NCBI GenBank assembly: GCA_964412455.1
Contig: CAYPOT010000005.1
Location: forward strand, 36,203-100,202
Origin: JAAXXJ01 sp964412455
GTDB lineage: Bacteria; Nitrospirota; UBA9217
DNA length: 64,000 nt
Reading direction: 5' to 3'
The notes beneath the pieces are model-generated. The model made no database searches and was not told where the DNA came from. It was given only the letters and a program-made list of their open reading frames with translations. How positions within the stretch are numbered: position 1 is the first letter of the stretch; each line of letters opens with the position of its first letter. The translations under genes were made by a program, and so were the position numbers. This document shows, piece by piece, positions 1 to 9,784 of this stretch.

Positions 1-37
1 AAGCCCGGAACCGCGAGTTAGTCGTACACTAACAAGC

Positions 38-87
38 AAGACCTTTACCGCGCACTGTATTTTGCGGCGGTAGTGGTCTTTTTTTTT
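38..87 (+). terminator. Rho-independent terminator of a gene left of the window
   Basis: An imperfect stem pairs AGACC..TACCGC (from 39) with GCGGTAGTGGTCT (ending 79) and is followed by nine T residues. It would end a transcript entering from beyond the left edge. No coding sequence was recognised in bases 1-245 other than this hairpin. Confidence 0.7.
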
Positions 88-245
88 GCTTGAAAGCCCG
101 GGTCGGCATGGGCCGATCGCCGGACCGCGGGCAAGCGGCTTCGGACGGTCACTTTCCCTGCACAGGCCCCATTCTTTTGCTATAGTTTAAACTATTCTCA
201 ACAACCGCGTTTTCGCGCGGATCTTTTTCCACAGGAGGTGTATCG

Positions 246-1055
246 ATGGACCAGCAACAGGTTCCGAAAGTAGCTGCACTGGGTATTCTGGGGCTTCTCG
301 GCCTCATGCTCGTCATGTCATCGTACTTTGTGATCGACGCGGGCGAACGCGGGGTCATACTGCGATTCGGCGCGGTTGACCGCGTGGAGTCAGAAGGGCT
401 TCATTTCAAGCTCCCCTTCATAGAGGACATCGTCCGCATGACCGTGCGCGTGCAGAAGACCACCACCAAGACCGAAGCGGCAAGCCAGGACCTGCAGATC
501 GTCCAGTCCACCATGGTCCTGAACTACAGCCTCCAGCCGGACAAGGTCGGCGAGACGTACCGGACCCTCGGACTGAACCGGGATGTGTCGGAGAAGATCA
601 TCAATCCCAGTATTGAAGAGAGCTTCAAAGCGGCGGCAGCGCGGTACACCGCCGAGGAGCTGATCTCAAAACGCGAGGCGCTCAAGACCCAGGTGCGGGA
701 TTATCTCCGCGACCGCCTGGCGCCCTTCGGCATCGTGGTGGTGGAGCTTTCCATCACGGACTTCCAGTTCTCGTCCAAGTTCAACGAGGCCATTGAGTCG
801 AAGCAGACCGCCGAGCAGCACGCGCTCAGGGCCAAGCGGGACCTGGACCGGATCAGGGTGGAAGCGCAGCAGAAGATCGCCACGGCCCAGGCCGACGCCG
901 AGGCGCTCCGTCTCCAGAAGCAGGTGATCTCGCCGGACCTCATCAAACTGCGCCAGATCGATGCCCAGATAAAGGCCATCGACAAGTGGGATGGCAAGCT
1001 CCCGAATGTGACCGGTGGCGCCGTACCGTTCATCCAGGTCGATGACAAGAAGTAA
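246..1055 (+). CDS. SPFH/band 7 (prohibitin-like) membrane protein
   Basis: This 269-residue protein has one N-terminal membrane helix (about residues 9-32), then the signature that follows it in prohibitin/HflC proteins (DAGERGVILRFG), an SPFH domain, and a charged helical region from about 185 to 235 that is likely coiled coil. Family members form large ring assemblies at the membrane and often modulate AAA proteases; that role is inferred from the family. A strong AGGAGGTG lies 5 bases before ATG 246. The gene is monocistronic, bounded by terminators at 38-87 and 1115-1166. HflC itself is an alternative name, but no hflK partner is present. Confidence 0.88.
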   Translation: MDQQQVPKVAALGILGLLGLMLVMSSYFVIDAGERGVILRFGAVDRVESEGLHFKLPFIEDIVRMTVRVQKTTTKTEAASQDLQIVQSTMVLNYSLQPDKVGETYRTLGLNRDVSEKIINPSIEESFKAAAARYTAEELISKREALKTQVRDYLRDRLAPFGIVVVELSITDFQFSSKFNEAIESKQTAEQHALRAKRDLDRIRVEAQQKIATAQADAEALRLQKQVISPDLIKLRQIDAQIKAIDKWDGKLPNVTGGAVPFIQVDDKK

Positions 1056-1114
1056 ATGAGCATTGACGCGGACGATGGCAGGGGTTTGACCGCGTGGATA
1101 CTTAGAAGGATCGA

Positions 1115-1166
1115 GGGGCCGGGAACAACAAGTCGCATAGTGGTGTTTCCCAGCCCCTTTTTTTTT
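1115..1166 (+). terminator. Rho-independent terminator after the SPFH gene
   Basis: The stem GGGGCcGGGAA (1115-1125) pairs with TTTCCcaGCCCC (ending 1157) and is followed by nine T residues. It isolates the SPFH gene from the downstream antiporter gene. Confidence 0.85.
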
Positions 1167-1284
1167 GCGAACGGGATGTTTTCCGCTGCGAATCCGCGAA
1201 ATGCCGGTCTCTCTCCCGCCGCTTATGATGCTAAAGTAATAACCGCGCCTGTATAAATCACCACGAAGGGAATCATGGCGTGTA

Positions 1285-2295
1285 ATGGAGATGCATATGT
1301 TTCTCTGGCTTGCATTTATCCTCTGCACCTCGGCGATCGTCTACGCGGGCACAAGACTCTCCCGGTATGGCGATATCATCGCTGAAAAGACCGGGCTGGG
1401 AAGGACGTGGATCGGCGTAGTGCTTATGGCAAGCGTCACCTCGCTGCCGGAGCTGGTGACCGGAATAAGCTCGGTCACCTACGCGGGGGTCCCGGATATT
1501 GCGGTGGGCGATGTGCTGGGAAGCTGCGTCTTTAATATGCTGATCCTCGCCGTCCTTGACGCTGTCTACAGGCCGATGCCGATATGCGCGAAAGCCCAGC
1601 AAGGCCATGTCCTCTCCGCAGGGTTCGGGATGCTCCTCCTGAGCGTCGTGGCAATGAGCATATTCTTTGCGAGCGCAGTTCCCCCGTTGGGCTGGATAGG
1701 CATATACAGCCTTATATTCATTGTTATTTATTTATTCGCCATGAGAATGGTCTATTTTTACGAAAAAAAACAGATCGCCCTGTTCATCAAGGAAGCGGCG
1801 ATCGAACTCCAATATGGGGACATCACGGCGAGAAGCGCCGTTGTCAATTACGCGGTCAATGCCGCGATCGTCATCGTTGCCGCCATGTTCCTGCCGAAGA
1901 TCGGCGAGGGGATCGCGGAAACAACCGGTTTGGGCCAGAGCTTCGTGGGCAATATCTTCATTGCGATCTCCACATCCCTGCCCGAGGTGGTGGTCTCCCT
2001 GGCCGCGGTGAAAATGGGCGCCGTGGACCTCGCGATCGGCAATCTGTTCGGCAGCAATATCTTTAACATTCTCATCCTCGGCATCGACGACGTTCTCTAT
2101 GTCAAAGGCCCCCTGCTTTCCTTTGTCAGTCAAAATCACGCAATCTCCGCCCTCTCAGCCATCATGATGACGGCCATCGCGGTGATCGGATTGACCTATC
2201 GCGCGGAGAAAAAGCCGATGTTCCTGGCATGGGATTCCGTGGGGATCGTGTTCGTTTTTTTGATCAATCTCGGGATGCTGTATGCTTTTCGGTGA
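1285..2295 (+). CDS. Sodium/calcium exchanger-family (CaCA) antiporter
   Basis: The 336-residue protein is almost entirely membrane helices and contains the two alpha-repeats of the Ca2+:cation antiporter family. Repeat one has SLPELVTG (about 53-60) and GDVLGSCVFN; repeat two has SLPEVVVS (231-238) and GNLFGSNIFN (252-261). The conserved acidic residues in these repeats bind the transported ion. The protein probably exchanges Ca2+ for Na+ or H+ across the inner membrane. ATG codons at 1285, 1291 and 1297 compete; GGAG at 1287-1290 would serve 1297. The gene is followed directly by a Ca2+-type P-ATPase, so a shared role in Ca2+ or Mn2+ export is likely. Confidence 0.9.
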   Translation: MEMHMFLWLAFILCTSAIVYAGTRLSRYGDIIAEKTGLGRTWIGVVLMASVTSLPELVTGISSVTYAGVPDIAVGDVLGSCVFNMLILAVLDAVYRPMPICAKAQQGHVLSAGFGMLLLSVVAMSIFFASAVPPLGWIGIYSLIFIVIYLFAMRMVYFYEKKQIALFIKEAAIELQYGDITARSAVVNYAVNAAIVIVAAMFLPKIGEGIAETTGLGQSFVGNIFIAISTSLPEVVVSLAAVKMGAVDLAIGNLFGSNIFNILILGIDDVLYVKGPLLSFVSQNHAISALSAIMMTAIAVIGLTYRAEKKPMFLAWDSVGIVFVFLINLGMLYAFR

Positions 2296-2347
2296 ACAGC
2301 GTCTCCGGCCGCTTTATATCATTGTAGAGGAAAGGATAAGAAAAACC

Positions 2348-5026
2348 ATGCGTTGGCATCAAAAGAACATCGAAGAAGTCATTAAGGAACTCGGATCGTC
2401 TCTCCAGGGCATTTCAGCGGCATATGCGCAAAAACTGCTCCTGGAGCACGGCCCCAACGAATTGACGGAGAAAAAGAAAAAGTCCCTGTTCATGATGTTC
2501 CTCGACCAGTTCAAGGACTTCATGATCCTCGTGCTGATCGCCGCCGCGATCATATCCGGCATTATCGGAGATGCCACCGACACCATAGCCATCGTCGTGA
2601 TCGTGGTGTTAAATGCGGTCATCGGCTTTGTTCAGGAATACCGGGCGGAAAAAGCGATGGCCTTGCTCAGAAAAATGGCCGCCCAGTTCGCCCTGGTGAT
2701 ACGGGACGGAAACCCCGTCAACATCCCGGCGTCGCAGCTTGTCCCCGGCGACGTCGTCATGCTGGAGGCGGGGAAGATCGTCCCCGCCGACATGAGATTG
2801 ATCGAGACGGCCCAGTTGAAGGCCGAGGAGGCCGCCCTGACCGGCGAATCCCTGCCCGTTGAAAAGCACACCAAGCCGCTGCACGATGAGCATCTGTCCA
2901 TCGGCGACCGGAAGAACATGGCCTATAAAGGCACGATCGTGAGCTATGGCCGCGGTAAAGGGATGGTCACGGCAACGGGCATGGCGACGGAGCTCGGAAA
3001 GATCGCCACCATGCTGCAGGAGGAAGAGGAGGTAAAGACTCCGCTCCAGAAAAGGCTTGCGTCCTTCGGCCGGAAACTCGCCCTTGCCGTGCTTGCCATC
3101 TGCGCCGTTGTTTTCGGCGTCGGCCTCATGAGAGGGGAGGAGCCGCTGCTCATGCTTCTTACGGCGATCTCGCTCGCCGTTGCCGCGATCCCCGAGGCCC
3201 TTCCCGCGGTGATCACCATCTCCCTCGCCCTTGGCGCGACGAAGATGGTCAAGCAGAACGCCCTGATACGGAAGCTTCCTGCCGTCGAAACGCTCGGATC
3301 AGTCACCTATATCTGCTCCGACAAGACCGGCACCCTGACCTTGAACAAAATGACCGTGGAAGAGGTGTATGTTGACGGCAAAGTAGTTCAGAGTGCGGAG
3401 TTCGGAGTGCGGAGTGAAAAGGACGAAGAGCCGAATGAGTTTATTCCGCAATCCGCGATCCGCAATCCGCAATCGCTTCTGATGACCGCTCTTGCCGTAA
3501 GCAATGACGCGGAGGGAGACGCAGCAGGCAAGGTGATCGGCGATCCGACGGAAGCTGCCTTGTATGTCATAGCGAAAAACAAGGGCTTCGACAAAAAAGC
3601 CCTTGAGCAGGACCTCCCGCGAGTGGCCGAAATCCCCTTTGATTCCGACAGAAAATGCATGACGACATTCCATCGGGGACGGGATGGAAAAATCGTCTCC
3701 TTTACCAAGGGAGCGATCGATGTTCTGCTGGACAGGTCAGCAGGCATAGTGACCGACGAAGGGTTGAAGACCGTTGACGCCGAGGAGATCCAAAAGGTCA
3801 ACGATAGGATGTCCGCCGACGGACTCAGGGTCCTCGGCATTGCCATGAGGACCTGGGATGCACTGCCCGACGATATGTCGCCGGAGCATGTTGAATCCGG
3901 CCTCTCCATCCTTGGACTGGTGGGCATGATGGACCCCCCGCGGGAGGAGGCCAAAGAGGCCGTACATTTATGCAAGACTGCGGGGATCAAGCCGGTGATG
4001 ATAACCGGAGACCATCCCCTTACCGCAACGACCATTGCCAAAAGATTGGGGATTCTCGAACAGGACTCCGGGGCGGTGCTCACCGGCAGAGAGCTCGATC
4101 AATTATCGATGGAGGAGTTCGAGGCGCGGGTCGAGCATATACGCGTTTACGCCCGGGTCGCGCCGGAACAGAAGCTCAAGATCGTCAAGGCGCTTCAGGA
4201 CAAGGGCCAGTTCGTTGCCATGACCGGCGACGGCGTGAATGACGCCCCCTCGCTCAAGAGGGCCGATATCGGCGTTGCCATGGGCGTCACCGGAACGGAC
4301 GTCTCAAAAGAAGCGTCCCACATGGTCCTGCTGGACGACAACTTCGCTACTATCGTGAAGGCGGTAAAGGAGGGCAGGCGGATCTTCGACAATATCCGCA
4401 AGTTCATCAAGTATACTATGACGAGCAACTCGGGCGAGATATGGACGATCTTTCTCGCGCCGTTCCTGGGGCTCCCGATCCCACTGCTGCCCATTCACAT
4501 ACTCTGGATCAATCTCGTGACCGACGGCCTGCCCGGCCTCGCGCTCGCGGCCGAGCCCTCGGAAAAAGGGATCATGGAAAGACCGCCGCGCCATCCCAAA
4601 GAGAGCATCTTCGCTCACGGGCTCGGCGTCCATATTGTCTGGGTCGGATTGCTGATGGGCGCCGTGTCCCTGTTCACCCAGGCATGGTCCCTGAAGACAG
4701 GGCATAGCCACTGGCAGACCATGGTGTTTACCGTGTTGTGCCTGAGCCAGATGGGGCACGTTCTTGCCATACGGTCTGAACAGGAATCGATCTTCACCCA
4801 GGGCTTTTTCTCGAACAAGCCGCTGGTGGGCGCTTTTCTCTTAACGTTCGGCCTTCAGATGGCAACCATCTATGTGCCGGTGTTAAACCCTATTTTCAAG
4901 ACGGAGCCATTGACGCTGAATGAGCTGCTCTTCACACTCGCATTGTCATCAATCGTTTTTATTGCCGTGGAGATCGAGAAGCTCATAAAGAGGCGGCAGA
5001 GCAGACGGAATGCCGTTGAGGCTTGA
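2348..5026 (+). CDS. P-type cation-transporting ATPase (type IIA, Ca2+-like), copy 1
   Basis: This 892-residue pump has all P-type landmarks: TGES of the actuator domain (about 165), DKTGT with phosphorylated Asp325, TGDGVNDAP in the hinge, PEALP in M4, and NLVTDGLP in M6, which is the SERCA-like Ca2+-site pattern. Type IIA enzymes export Ca2+ or Mn2+ at the expense of ATP. ATG 2348 is preferred because GAGGAAAGG lies upstream; ATG 2282 would overlap the antiporter gene. Residues about 348-376, in the nucleotide-binding domain just after the phosphorylation site, derive from an inserted short-word repeat (3391-3475) that keeps the frame. A similar pump lies at 6223-8943. Confidence 0.93.
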   Translation: MRWHQKNIEEVIKELGSSLQGISAAYAQKLLLEHGPNELTEKKKKSLFMMFLDQFKDFMILVLIAAAIISGIIGDATDTIAIVVIVVLNAVIGFVQEYRAEKAMALLRKMAAQFALVIRDGNPVNIPASQLVPGDVVMLEAGKIVPADMRLIETAQLKAEEAALTGESLPVEKHTKPLHDEHLSIGDRKNMAYKGTIVSYGRGKGMVTATGMATELGKIATMLQEEEEVKTPLQKRLASFGRKLALAVLAICAVVFGVGLMRGEEPLLMLLTAISLAVAAIPEALPAVITISLALGATKMVKQNALIRKLPAVETLGSVTYICSDKTGTLTLNKMTVEEVYVDGKVVQSAEFGVRSEKDEEPNEFIPQSAIRNPQSLLMTALAVSNDAEGDAAGKVIGDPTEAALYVIAKNKGFDKKALEQDLPRVAEIPFDSDRKCMTTFHRGRDGKIVSFTKGAIDVLLDRSAGIVTDEGLKTVDAEEIQKVNDRMSADGLRVLGIAMRTWDALPDDMSPEHVESGLSILGLVGMMDPPREEAKEAVHLCKTAGIKPVMITGDHPLTATTIAKRLGILEQDSGAVLTGRELDQLSMEEFEARVEHIRVYARVAPEQKLKIVKALQDKGQFVAMTGDGVNDAPSLKRADIGVAMGVTGTDVSKEASHMVLLDDNFATIVKAVKEGRRIFDNIRKFIKYTMTSNSGEIWTIFLAPFLGLPIPLLPIHILWINLVTDGLPGLALAAEPSEKGIMERPPRHPKESIFAHGLGVHIVWVGLLMGAVSLFTQAWSLKTGHSHWQTMVFTVLCLSQMGHVLAIRSEQESIFTQGFFSNKPLVGAFLLTFGLQMATIYVPVLNPIFKTEPLTLNELLFTLALSSIVFIAVEIEKLIKRRQSRRNAVEA
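3391..3475. repeat. In-frame inverted word repeat inside the ATPase gene
   Basis: The left arm (3391-3420) holds imperfect copies of GCGGAGT. The right arm (3443-3475) holds imperfect copies of CCGCAATC, the near reverse complement. The 28-codon insert creates no stop codon and falls in a surface loop of the nucleotide-binding domain. It resembles the word repeats found between genes elsewhere in the window. Confidence 0.7.
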
Positions 5027-5160
5027 CAGGCTGTTGGAAAACTAATTTCGCAGGCTAAAGCCTGCGGCTACCAAATCGTAACGTATTGATTTCTCGCAAG
5101 GTAGCCGCACCCTTCAGGGTGCGTTTTCAGCTTTTCGACGCCTTTTTCAACAGCCTGTTA
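5025..5160. repeat. MITE-like inverted-repeat element
   Basis: Outer arms GACAGGCTGTTGgAAAA (5025-5041) and TTTTTCAACAGCCTGTT (from 5143) are inverted repeats. Inside, CGCAGGCTAAAGCCTGCG and a GTAGCCGCAC..GGGTGCG segment form smaller hairpins. It has no coding capacity and fills the space between the P-type ATPase and htpX. It resembles a small non-autonomous element or a folded intergenic repeat. Confidence 0.65.
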
Positions 5161-5312
5161 ACAGGATGTATGGCGTGGAAAACAAGATTCCCGATGATAT
5201 TTAATCACCAGAATTCCTCGCTCTCGGTGTCGGGGTATAACAATAGGTGAGTGGACATAAGCATGCAAAGACGGGACATGCTAAAATATTCACAATGGAA
5301 AGGAGGCAAGAA

Positions 5313-6206
5313 ATGCGCAGGGTCATTTACTTCTTAATTACAAACATCGCTATTCTGCTGGTCTTAAGTACGGCAATGAGGCTTTTTGGCGTAGAGCCGT
5401 ATCTTACCGCATACGGACTTAACTACCAGTCACTGCTCATTTTCGCGCTCGTGTTCGGTATGGGCGGCTCATTTATAAGTCTTGCCATATCTAAATGGAC
5501 GGCGAAGAGGATTTCCGGAGCGCAGCTCGTAAAAGAGCCCGCAAATGAGACGGAACGGTGGCTTGTAAGGACCGTGTCCGAACTGGCGGTAAAGGCGAAT
5601 ATCGGAATGCCGGAGGTCGCCATTTTCCCCTCGGATGACATGAATGCCTTTGCGACTGGAATGCGCAGGAACAAGTCCCTGATTGCCGTATCCTCAGGAC
5701 TGCTCAGGAGGATGGACCGTGAAAAGGTGAAGGCCGTTCTTGCCCATGAGGTGGCCCATGCCGCCAACGGTGACATGATCACACTCGCGCTGATTCAGGG
5801 GGTAGTGAACACCTTTGTTCTTTTCCTGTCACGGGTAATAGGCCACACCATTGACAGGGTTGTATTCAAGAACGAACGGGGACACGGCCCCGCCTTCTGG
5901 ATTACAACGATTATCGCCGAAATAGTCCTTGCCGTTTTAGCCTCGATAATCGTCTTTTACTTCTCAAGAAAGCGCGAATACCGGGCTGACACCGGCGCTG
6001 CGGCGTTAGTCGGCAAAAAACCGATGATGGGAGCGCTCGAAGCCTTGAAGGCATCCGTGCGCCAGCCCCATTTGCCTGACAAGCTTGCCGCCTTTGGGAT
6101 CTCCGGCGCGAAACGAAGCGGGCTGAAAGCGCTCTTTGCGACACATCCCGACCTTGATGACAGGATCGCAGCCCTTGAGCGGGCGGTTTATCCTGATTAT
6201 AAATAA
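5313..6206 (+). CDS. htpX: HtpX-like M48 zinc metalloprotease
   Basis: This 297-residue membrane protease has two N-terminal helices (about 4-24 and 40-60), the zinc site H145EVAH149, two further helices, and the third ligand E222 in EYRAD, all in HtpX order. HtpX degrades misfolded inner-membrane proteins. ATG 5313 is chosen because AAAGGAGG lies 7-14 bases upstream and the residues match the family N terminus (MRRVIYFLITN). It is followed after 16 bases by a second cation ATPase, so it may be co-transcribed and linked to membrane stress. Confidence 0.93.
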   Translation: MRRVIYFLITNIAILLVLSTAMRLFGVEPYLTAYGLNYQSLLIFALVFGMGGSFISLAISKWTAKRISGAQLVKEPANETERWLVRTVSELAVKANIGMPEVAIFPSDDMNAFATGMRRNKSLIAVSSGLLRRMDREKVKAVLAHEVAHAANGDMITLALIQGVVNTFVLFLSRVIGHTIDRVVFKNERGHGPAFWITTIIAEIVLAVLASIIVFYFSRKREYRADTGAAALVGKKPMMGALEALKASVRQPHLPDKLAAFGISGAKRSGLKALFATHPDLDDRIAALERAVYPDYK

Positions 6207-6222
6207 AGAGGGGTTTTAGAAA

Positions 6223-8943
6223 ATGGAAACCTTGATCGAAAAGCACTGGCATCACCTGCCGGCGGATGAAGTAATCGGCCTCCTGGAGAGTGATCAGGAA
6301 AAAGGGCTGGATCTGTTCGAGGTCGAACGTCGTCAGAAAGAATTCGGTCTCAATGTGATCACCGGGAAAAAGGGGAAAGGCCCCCTGCTGCGCTTTCTGC
6401 TCCAGTTCCATAATCCCCTGATCTATGTCCTTCTTGTTACCGCCGTCATAACCGCGCTTCTTAAAGAGTATGTTGATTCAGGAGTGATATTAGGAGTTGT
6501 AATCATCAATGCAGTCGTAGGGTTTATACAGGAGTCAAGGGCTGAGAAGGCGATAGATTCTTTGAAGAAGATGCTTTCGCCCTCCGCGACGGCTCTGAGG
6601 GACGGCAGGAAGGTTGTTGTCCCGGCTGAAGAGCTTGTGCCGGGCGATGTTGTGTTCATACAATCAGGGGACAAGACGCCCGCTGATGCAAGGCTTTTCA
6701 AGTCAAAAAATCTCCAGATCGACGAAGCCCCCCTTACCGGGGAATCCCTTCCCGTGAACAAGACGACCGGGGCGATTGACAAGGAACTGCCTGTCGCGGA
6801 CAGGACAAACATGGCCTTCAGCGGCACCCTGGTGACCTATGGTCAGGGCGCGGGCGTGGTCGCCGCCACAGGCGACAATACCGAGATAGGCAGGATAGCG
6901 GGGATGCTCCAGGAGGTGAGGGAGATTGAGACCCCGCTTATCAGGAAGCTCGATAAATTCAGCAAGGTCCTCATGGTGGTCATCATGTCGGCGGCGGGAC
7001 TGCTGTTCCTCTTCGGGGTCCTGAGGGGCAATCCCGCGATAGAGATGTTCATGGCAGCCGTCGCCCTTGCGGTCTCCGCCATACCGGAAGGGCTACCTGC
7101 GGTAATGACCATAGCCCTTGCGATAGGCGTAAAAAAAATGGCGACGAGACATGCGATTATACGAAGGCTCCCCGCGGTGGAGACACTCGGCTCCGCAACA
7201 GTGATATGTTCAGATAAGACAGGCACCCTGACGCGCAACGAGATGACGGTTGTCGCTCTGGAAGCGCCGTGCGGCGGTTATTCAATTACCGGAGCCGGAT
7301 ACGCCCCTGCGGGTTCTTTTATGAAAGACGGGAGGGAGATAGAGCCCTTGGACGAACCCGCTCTCTTCGAGCTATTGAGGGCCGGTTATTTGTGCAATGA
7401 CGCGGTTTTGAAACAGGAAAGGGACTCCTGGATGATAGAGGGCGATCCGACCGAAGGCGCCCTCATCGTTGCCGCCATGAAGTCCGGGATGAACACCGGG
7501 GATGAGAAAAAGAAGATGACGAGAACGGATGAGATCCCCTTTGAATCGGAAAACCAGTTTATGGCGACCCTCCATCATGACCATCATGAGCGGGGATATA
7601 TCTATGTGAAAGGCGCTCCGGAAAAGGTACTCTCTTTTTGTTCCGGTGAACTTCATGGTGAAGCAAAGACCGATGAACATAAACATATAGATAGACATTT
7701 CTGGGAAGAAAAAACAAAAGATCTGGCATCCGGAGGCCTGCGGGTACTTGCCCTCGCCGTTAAATACATACCAACGAGGCATGAGCTGCTGGAATTCAGG
7801 GATGTTGAAAAAGGCTTTCTCTTTCTCGGTCTTGTGGGGATGATTGACCCGCCGAGGGATGAGGCGATAAAGGCTGTTGGTCTGTGCAAAAAAGCGGGCA
7901 TAGAGGTGAAGATGATAACAGGCGACCACCTGTTGACGGCAAAGGCGATTGCGGAACAGATCGGCATCAGGGGTGAAAAGATCGTCTCCGGCCGGGACCT
8001 GGAAGGGATGGATGTAAAAGAGCTTCAGGGATTGGTCAGGGATGCGGATGTCTATGCGAGGGTGAACCCCGGACATAAGCTCAAGCTCGTTCAGGCGCTT
8101 CAGGCTAACGGTGAGATTGTGGCCATGACAGGCGATGGGGTGAACGACGCCCCGGCGTTAAAACAAGCGGACATCGGAATAGCCATGGGGATCACAGGAA
8201 CCGAGGTTGCCAAGGAAGCCTCCGCCATGGTCCTGACCGACGACAACTTCGCGAGCATAGAACGGGCTGTTGAAGAGGGAAGAACGGTCTTCAGCAACCT
8301 CCAGAAGACCATTCTCTTTATCCTGCCGACAAACGGCGGAGAGTGTCTCTTAATCATAAGCGCGATCCTGCTCGGCACGGTCCTGCCTGTGCTGCCGCTG
8401 CAGATTTTATGGATAAACCTGATTACCACCGTCGCCCTCGCGATCACCCTTGCCTTTGAACCGGTGGAAGCCGGCGTTATGGAGAGACCGCCGCGCAGGC
8501 CGGACGCCCCTTTAATAGACATGTCCCTTGTCCGGAGAATAGCGCTGGTATCCTTGGTAATGGCGGCGGGAACGTTCGGCCTTTTTTATTACGAGCTTTC
8601 GCGCGGCGTCGATGTTGCCGCGGCAAGGGCCGTTGCGGTCAATGCGGTGGTCTTTTTTGAGGCTGTGTATCTTTTTAATGCCCGCTATCTCAGGGATTCA
8701 GTATTAAGCCTTAAAGGTTTCTTCGGCAATAAAATCGTGCTTCTCGGCATTGGCGTCGTTGTTCTGTTCCAGATGATATTGACCTACTGGCCTCTCATGA
8801 ATACGCTGTTTCACGTGGCCCCGATCGGCATGATGAGCTGGCTCCGGATCATCCTTGTTTCCTCAAGCTTGCTGTTTATCATAGAAATGGCGAAGGCTGT
8901 GGAGAGGCGTGTTTCAGTAAATGAAATCGGGTATGGAGGATAA
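6223..8943 (+). CDS. P-type cation-transporting ATPase (type II), copy 2
   Basis: The 906-residue pump carries an N-terminal cation-ATPase domain, TGES, DKTGT with Asp331, PEGLP in M4 and TGDGVNDAP. In M6 the usual NLVTD is NLITT, so the acidic residue that completes the Ca2+ site in SERCA-type pumps is missing. The ion may differ from that of copy 1 (Na+, H+ or a monovalent/divalent mixture). It lies 16 bases after htpX and 4 bases before the Usp start, implying an operon. The two ATPases are diverged paralogues, not a recent duplication. Confidence 0.92.
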   Translation: METLIEKHWHHLPADEVIGLLESDQEKGLDLFEVERRQKEFGLNVITGKKGKGPLLRFLLQFHNPLIYVLLVTAVITALLKEYVDSGVILGVVIINAVVGFIQESRAEKAIDSLKKMLSPSATALRDGRKVVVPAEELVPGDVVFIQSGDKTPADARLFKSKNLQIDEAPLTGESLPVNKTTGAIDKELPVADRTNMAFSGTLVTYGQGAGVVAATGDNTEIGRIAGMLQEVREIETPLIRKLDKFSKVLMVVIMSAAGLLFLFGVLRGNPAIEMFMAAVALAVSAIPEGLPAVMTIALAIGVKKMATRHAIIRRLPAVETLGSATVICSDKTGTLTRNEMTVVALEAPCGGYSITGAGYAPAGSFMKDGREIEPLDEPALFELLRAGYLCNDAVLKQERDSWMIEGDPTEGALIVAAMKSGMNTGDEKKKMTRTDEIPFESENQFMATLHHDHHERGYIYVKGAPEKVLSFCSGELHGEAKTDEHKHIDRHFWEEKTKDLASGGLRVLALAVKYIPTRHELLEFRDVEKGFLFLGLVGMIDPPRDEAIKAVGLCKKAGIEVKMITGDHLLTAKAIAEQIGIRGEKIVSGRDLEGMDVKELQGLVRDADVYARVNPGHKLKLVQALQANGEIVAMTGDGVNDAPALKQADIGIAMGITGTEVAKEASAMVLTDDNFASIERAVEEGRTVFSNLQKTILFILPTNGGECLLIISAILLGTVLPVLPLQILWINLITTVALAITLAFEPVEAGVMERPPRRPDAPLIDMSLVRRIALVSLVMAAGTFGLFYYELSRGVDVAAARAVAVNAVVFFEAVYLFNARYLRDSVLSLKGFFGNKIVLLGIGVVVLFQMILTYWPLMNTLFHVAPIGMMSWLRIILVSSSLLFIIEMAKAVERRVSVNEIGYGG

Positions 8944-8947
8944 AAAA

Positions 8948-9784
8948 ATGATCAAGAGAATCCTTCTTGGCTTAGGCGGCACGCCCTATACGACGGTTGC
9001 GATCCAGCGCGCTGTAGAGATTGCCAGGCGGTTTGACGCCGAAATAACAGGAGTGACCGTACTCGACCTCGATCGTCTGACAAAGGTCCGCCTTGCGCGG
9101 GAAGAAACGATACCTGCCGCCATGCATCGGGTCGTCCTGACACGAGACCGGGTCGAGGAAACGATCAGCGCGTTCGAATCCGCCTGCGCTGTTGAGGGGA
9201 TCAAATACCAGGTCAAACAGGAAGAGAAAGAGGCCTCGTTCGACCTGATGATCTCCCTTGCCCGCTATCACGACCTCATGATATTCGGACTGAAGAGCCT
9301 CTTCGAATACAGCGTTTCGATCGTCGATCTGTCGATCGAGGAGCCGAAAGATACGCTGGCGCGTCTGATCGCCGCGGGTGTGCGGCCGATCATCGCCGTA
9401 TCGGACACGTTCCAGCCGGTCAGGAAAGTCCTGATCGCATACAGCGGCTCCATGGAATCGGCCAAGACCATGAAGAAGTTCGTGCAGCTGCGCATGTGGC
9501 CCGACGCACAATTGAAAATCGTGACGTATCAAAGTTCGGAAGACAAGGCGCGGCGGCTTTTGCATGATGCGTCCGCGTATTGCCGGGCGCATGGATTTCA
9601 TGTTGAGCATGAATCGAATCCAGGCTCTCCCAAGGACCTCCTGTTGCCCTTGGCGACGCAGTGGCAGGCGGATATGATCGTGCTGGGCAACAGCGCCGGC
9701 AATCTGCTGGTGAAGCGGGTCCTCGGGGAGACCGCATTGCACATCATCCGAAACACCGACCGGTCGTTGTTCTTGTGCCAGTGA
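8948..9784 (+). CDS. Universal stress protein, two UspA domains
   Basis: The 278-residue protein contains two Usp folds. The first begins KRILLGLGG and the second RKVLIAYSGS. The C-terminal part keeps a GNSAGN..GET stretch like the ATP-binding loop of Usp proteins. Start ATG 8948 is 4 bases after the ATPase stop; TGGAGG inside the end of the ATPase gene is its ribosome site. Usp proteins act in the cytoplasm in stress survival, and the coupling to an ion pump suggests response to ionic or membrane stress. A degraded second copy of its last 26 codons lies at 10925-11005. Confidence 0.88.
   Translation: MIKRILLGLGGTPYTTVAIQRAVEIARRFDAEITGVTVLDLDRLTKVRLAREETIPAAMHRVVLTRDRVEETISAFESACAVEGIKYQVKQEEKEASFDLMISLARYHDLMIFGLKSLFEYSVSIVDLSIEEPKDTLARLIAAGVRPIIAVSDTFQPVRKVLIAYSGSMESAKTMKKFVQLRMWPDAQLKIVTYQSSEDKARRLLHDASAYCRAHGFHVEHESNPGSPKDLLLPLATQWQADMIVLGNSAGNLLVKRVLGETALHIIRNTDRSLFLCQ

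Noticed and set aside
1056..1256. Open frame of 66 codons after the SPFH gene
   Set aside because: It reads straight through a strong terminator (1115-1166), has no ribosome site and no recognisable motif.
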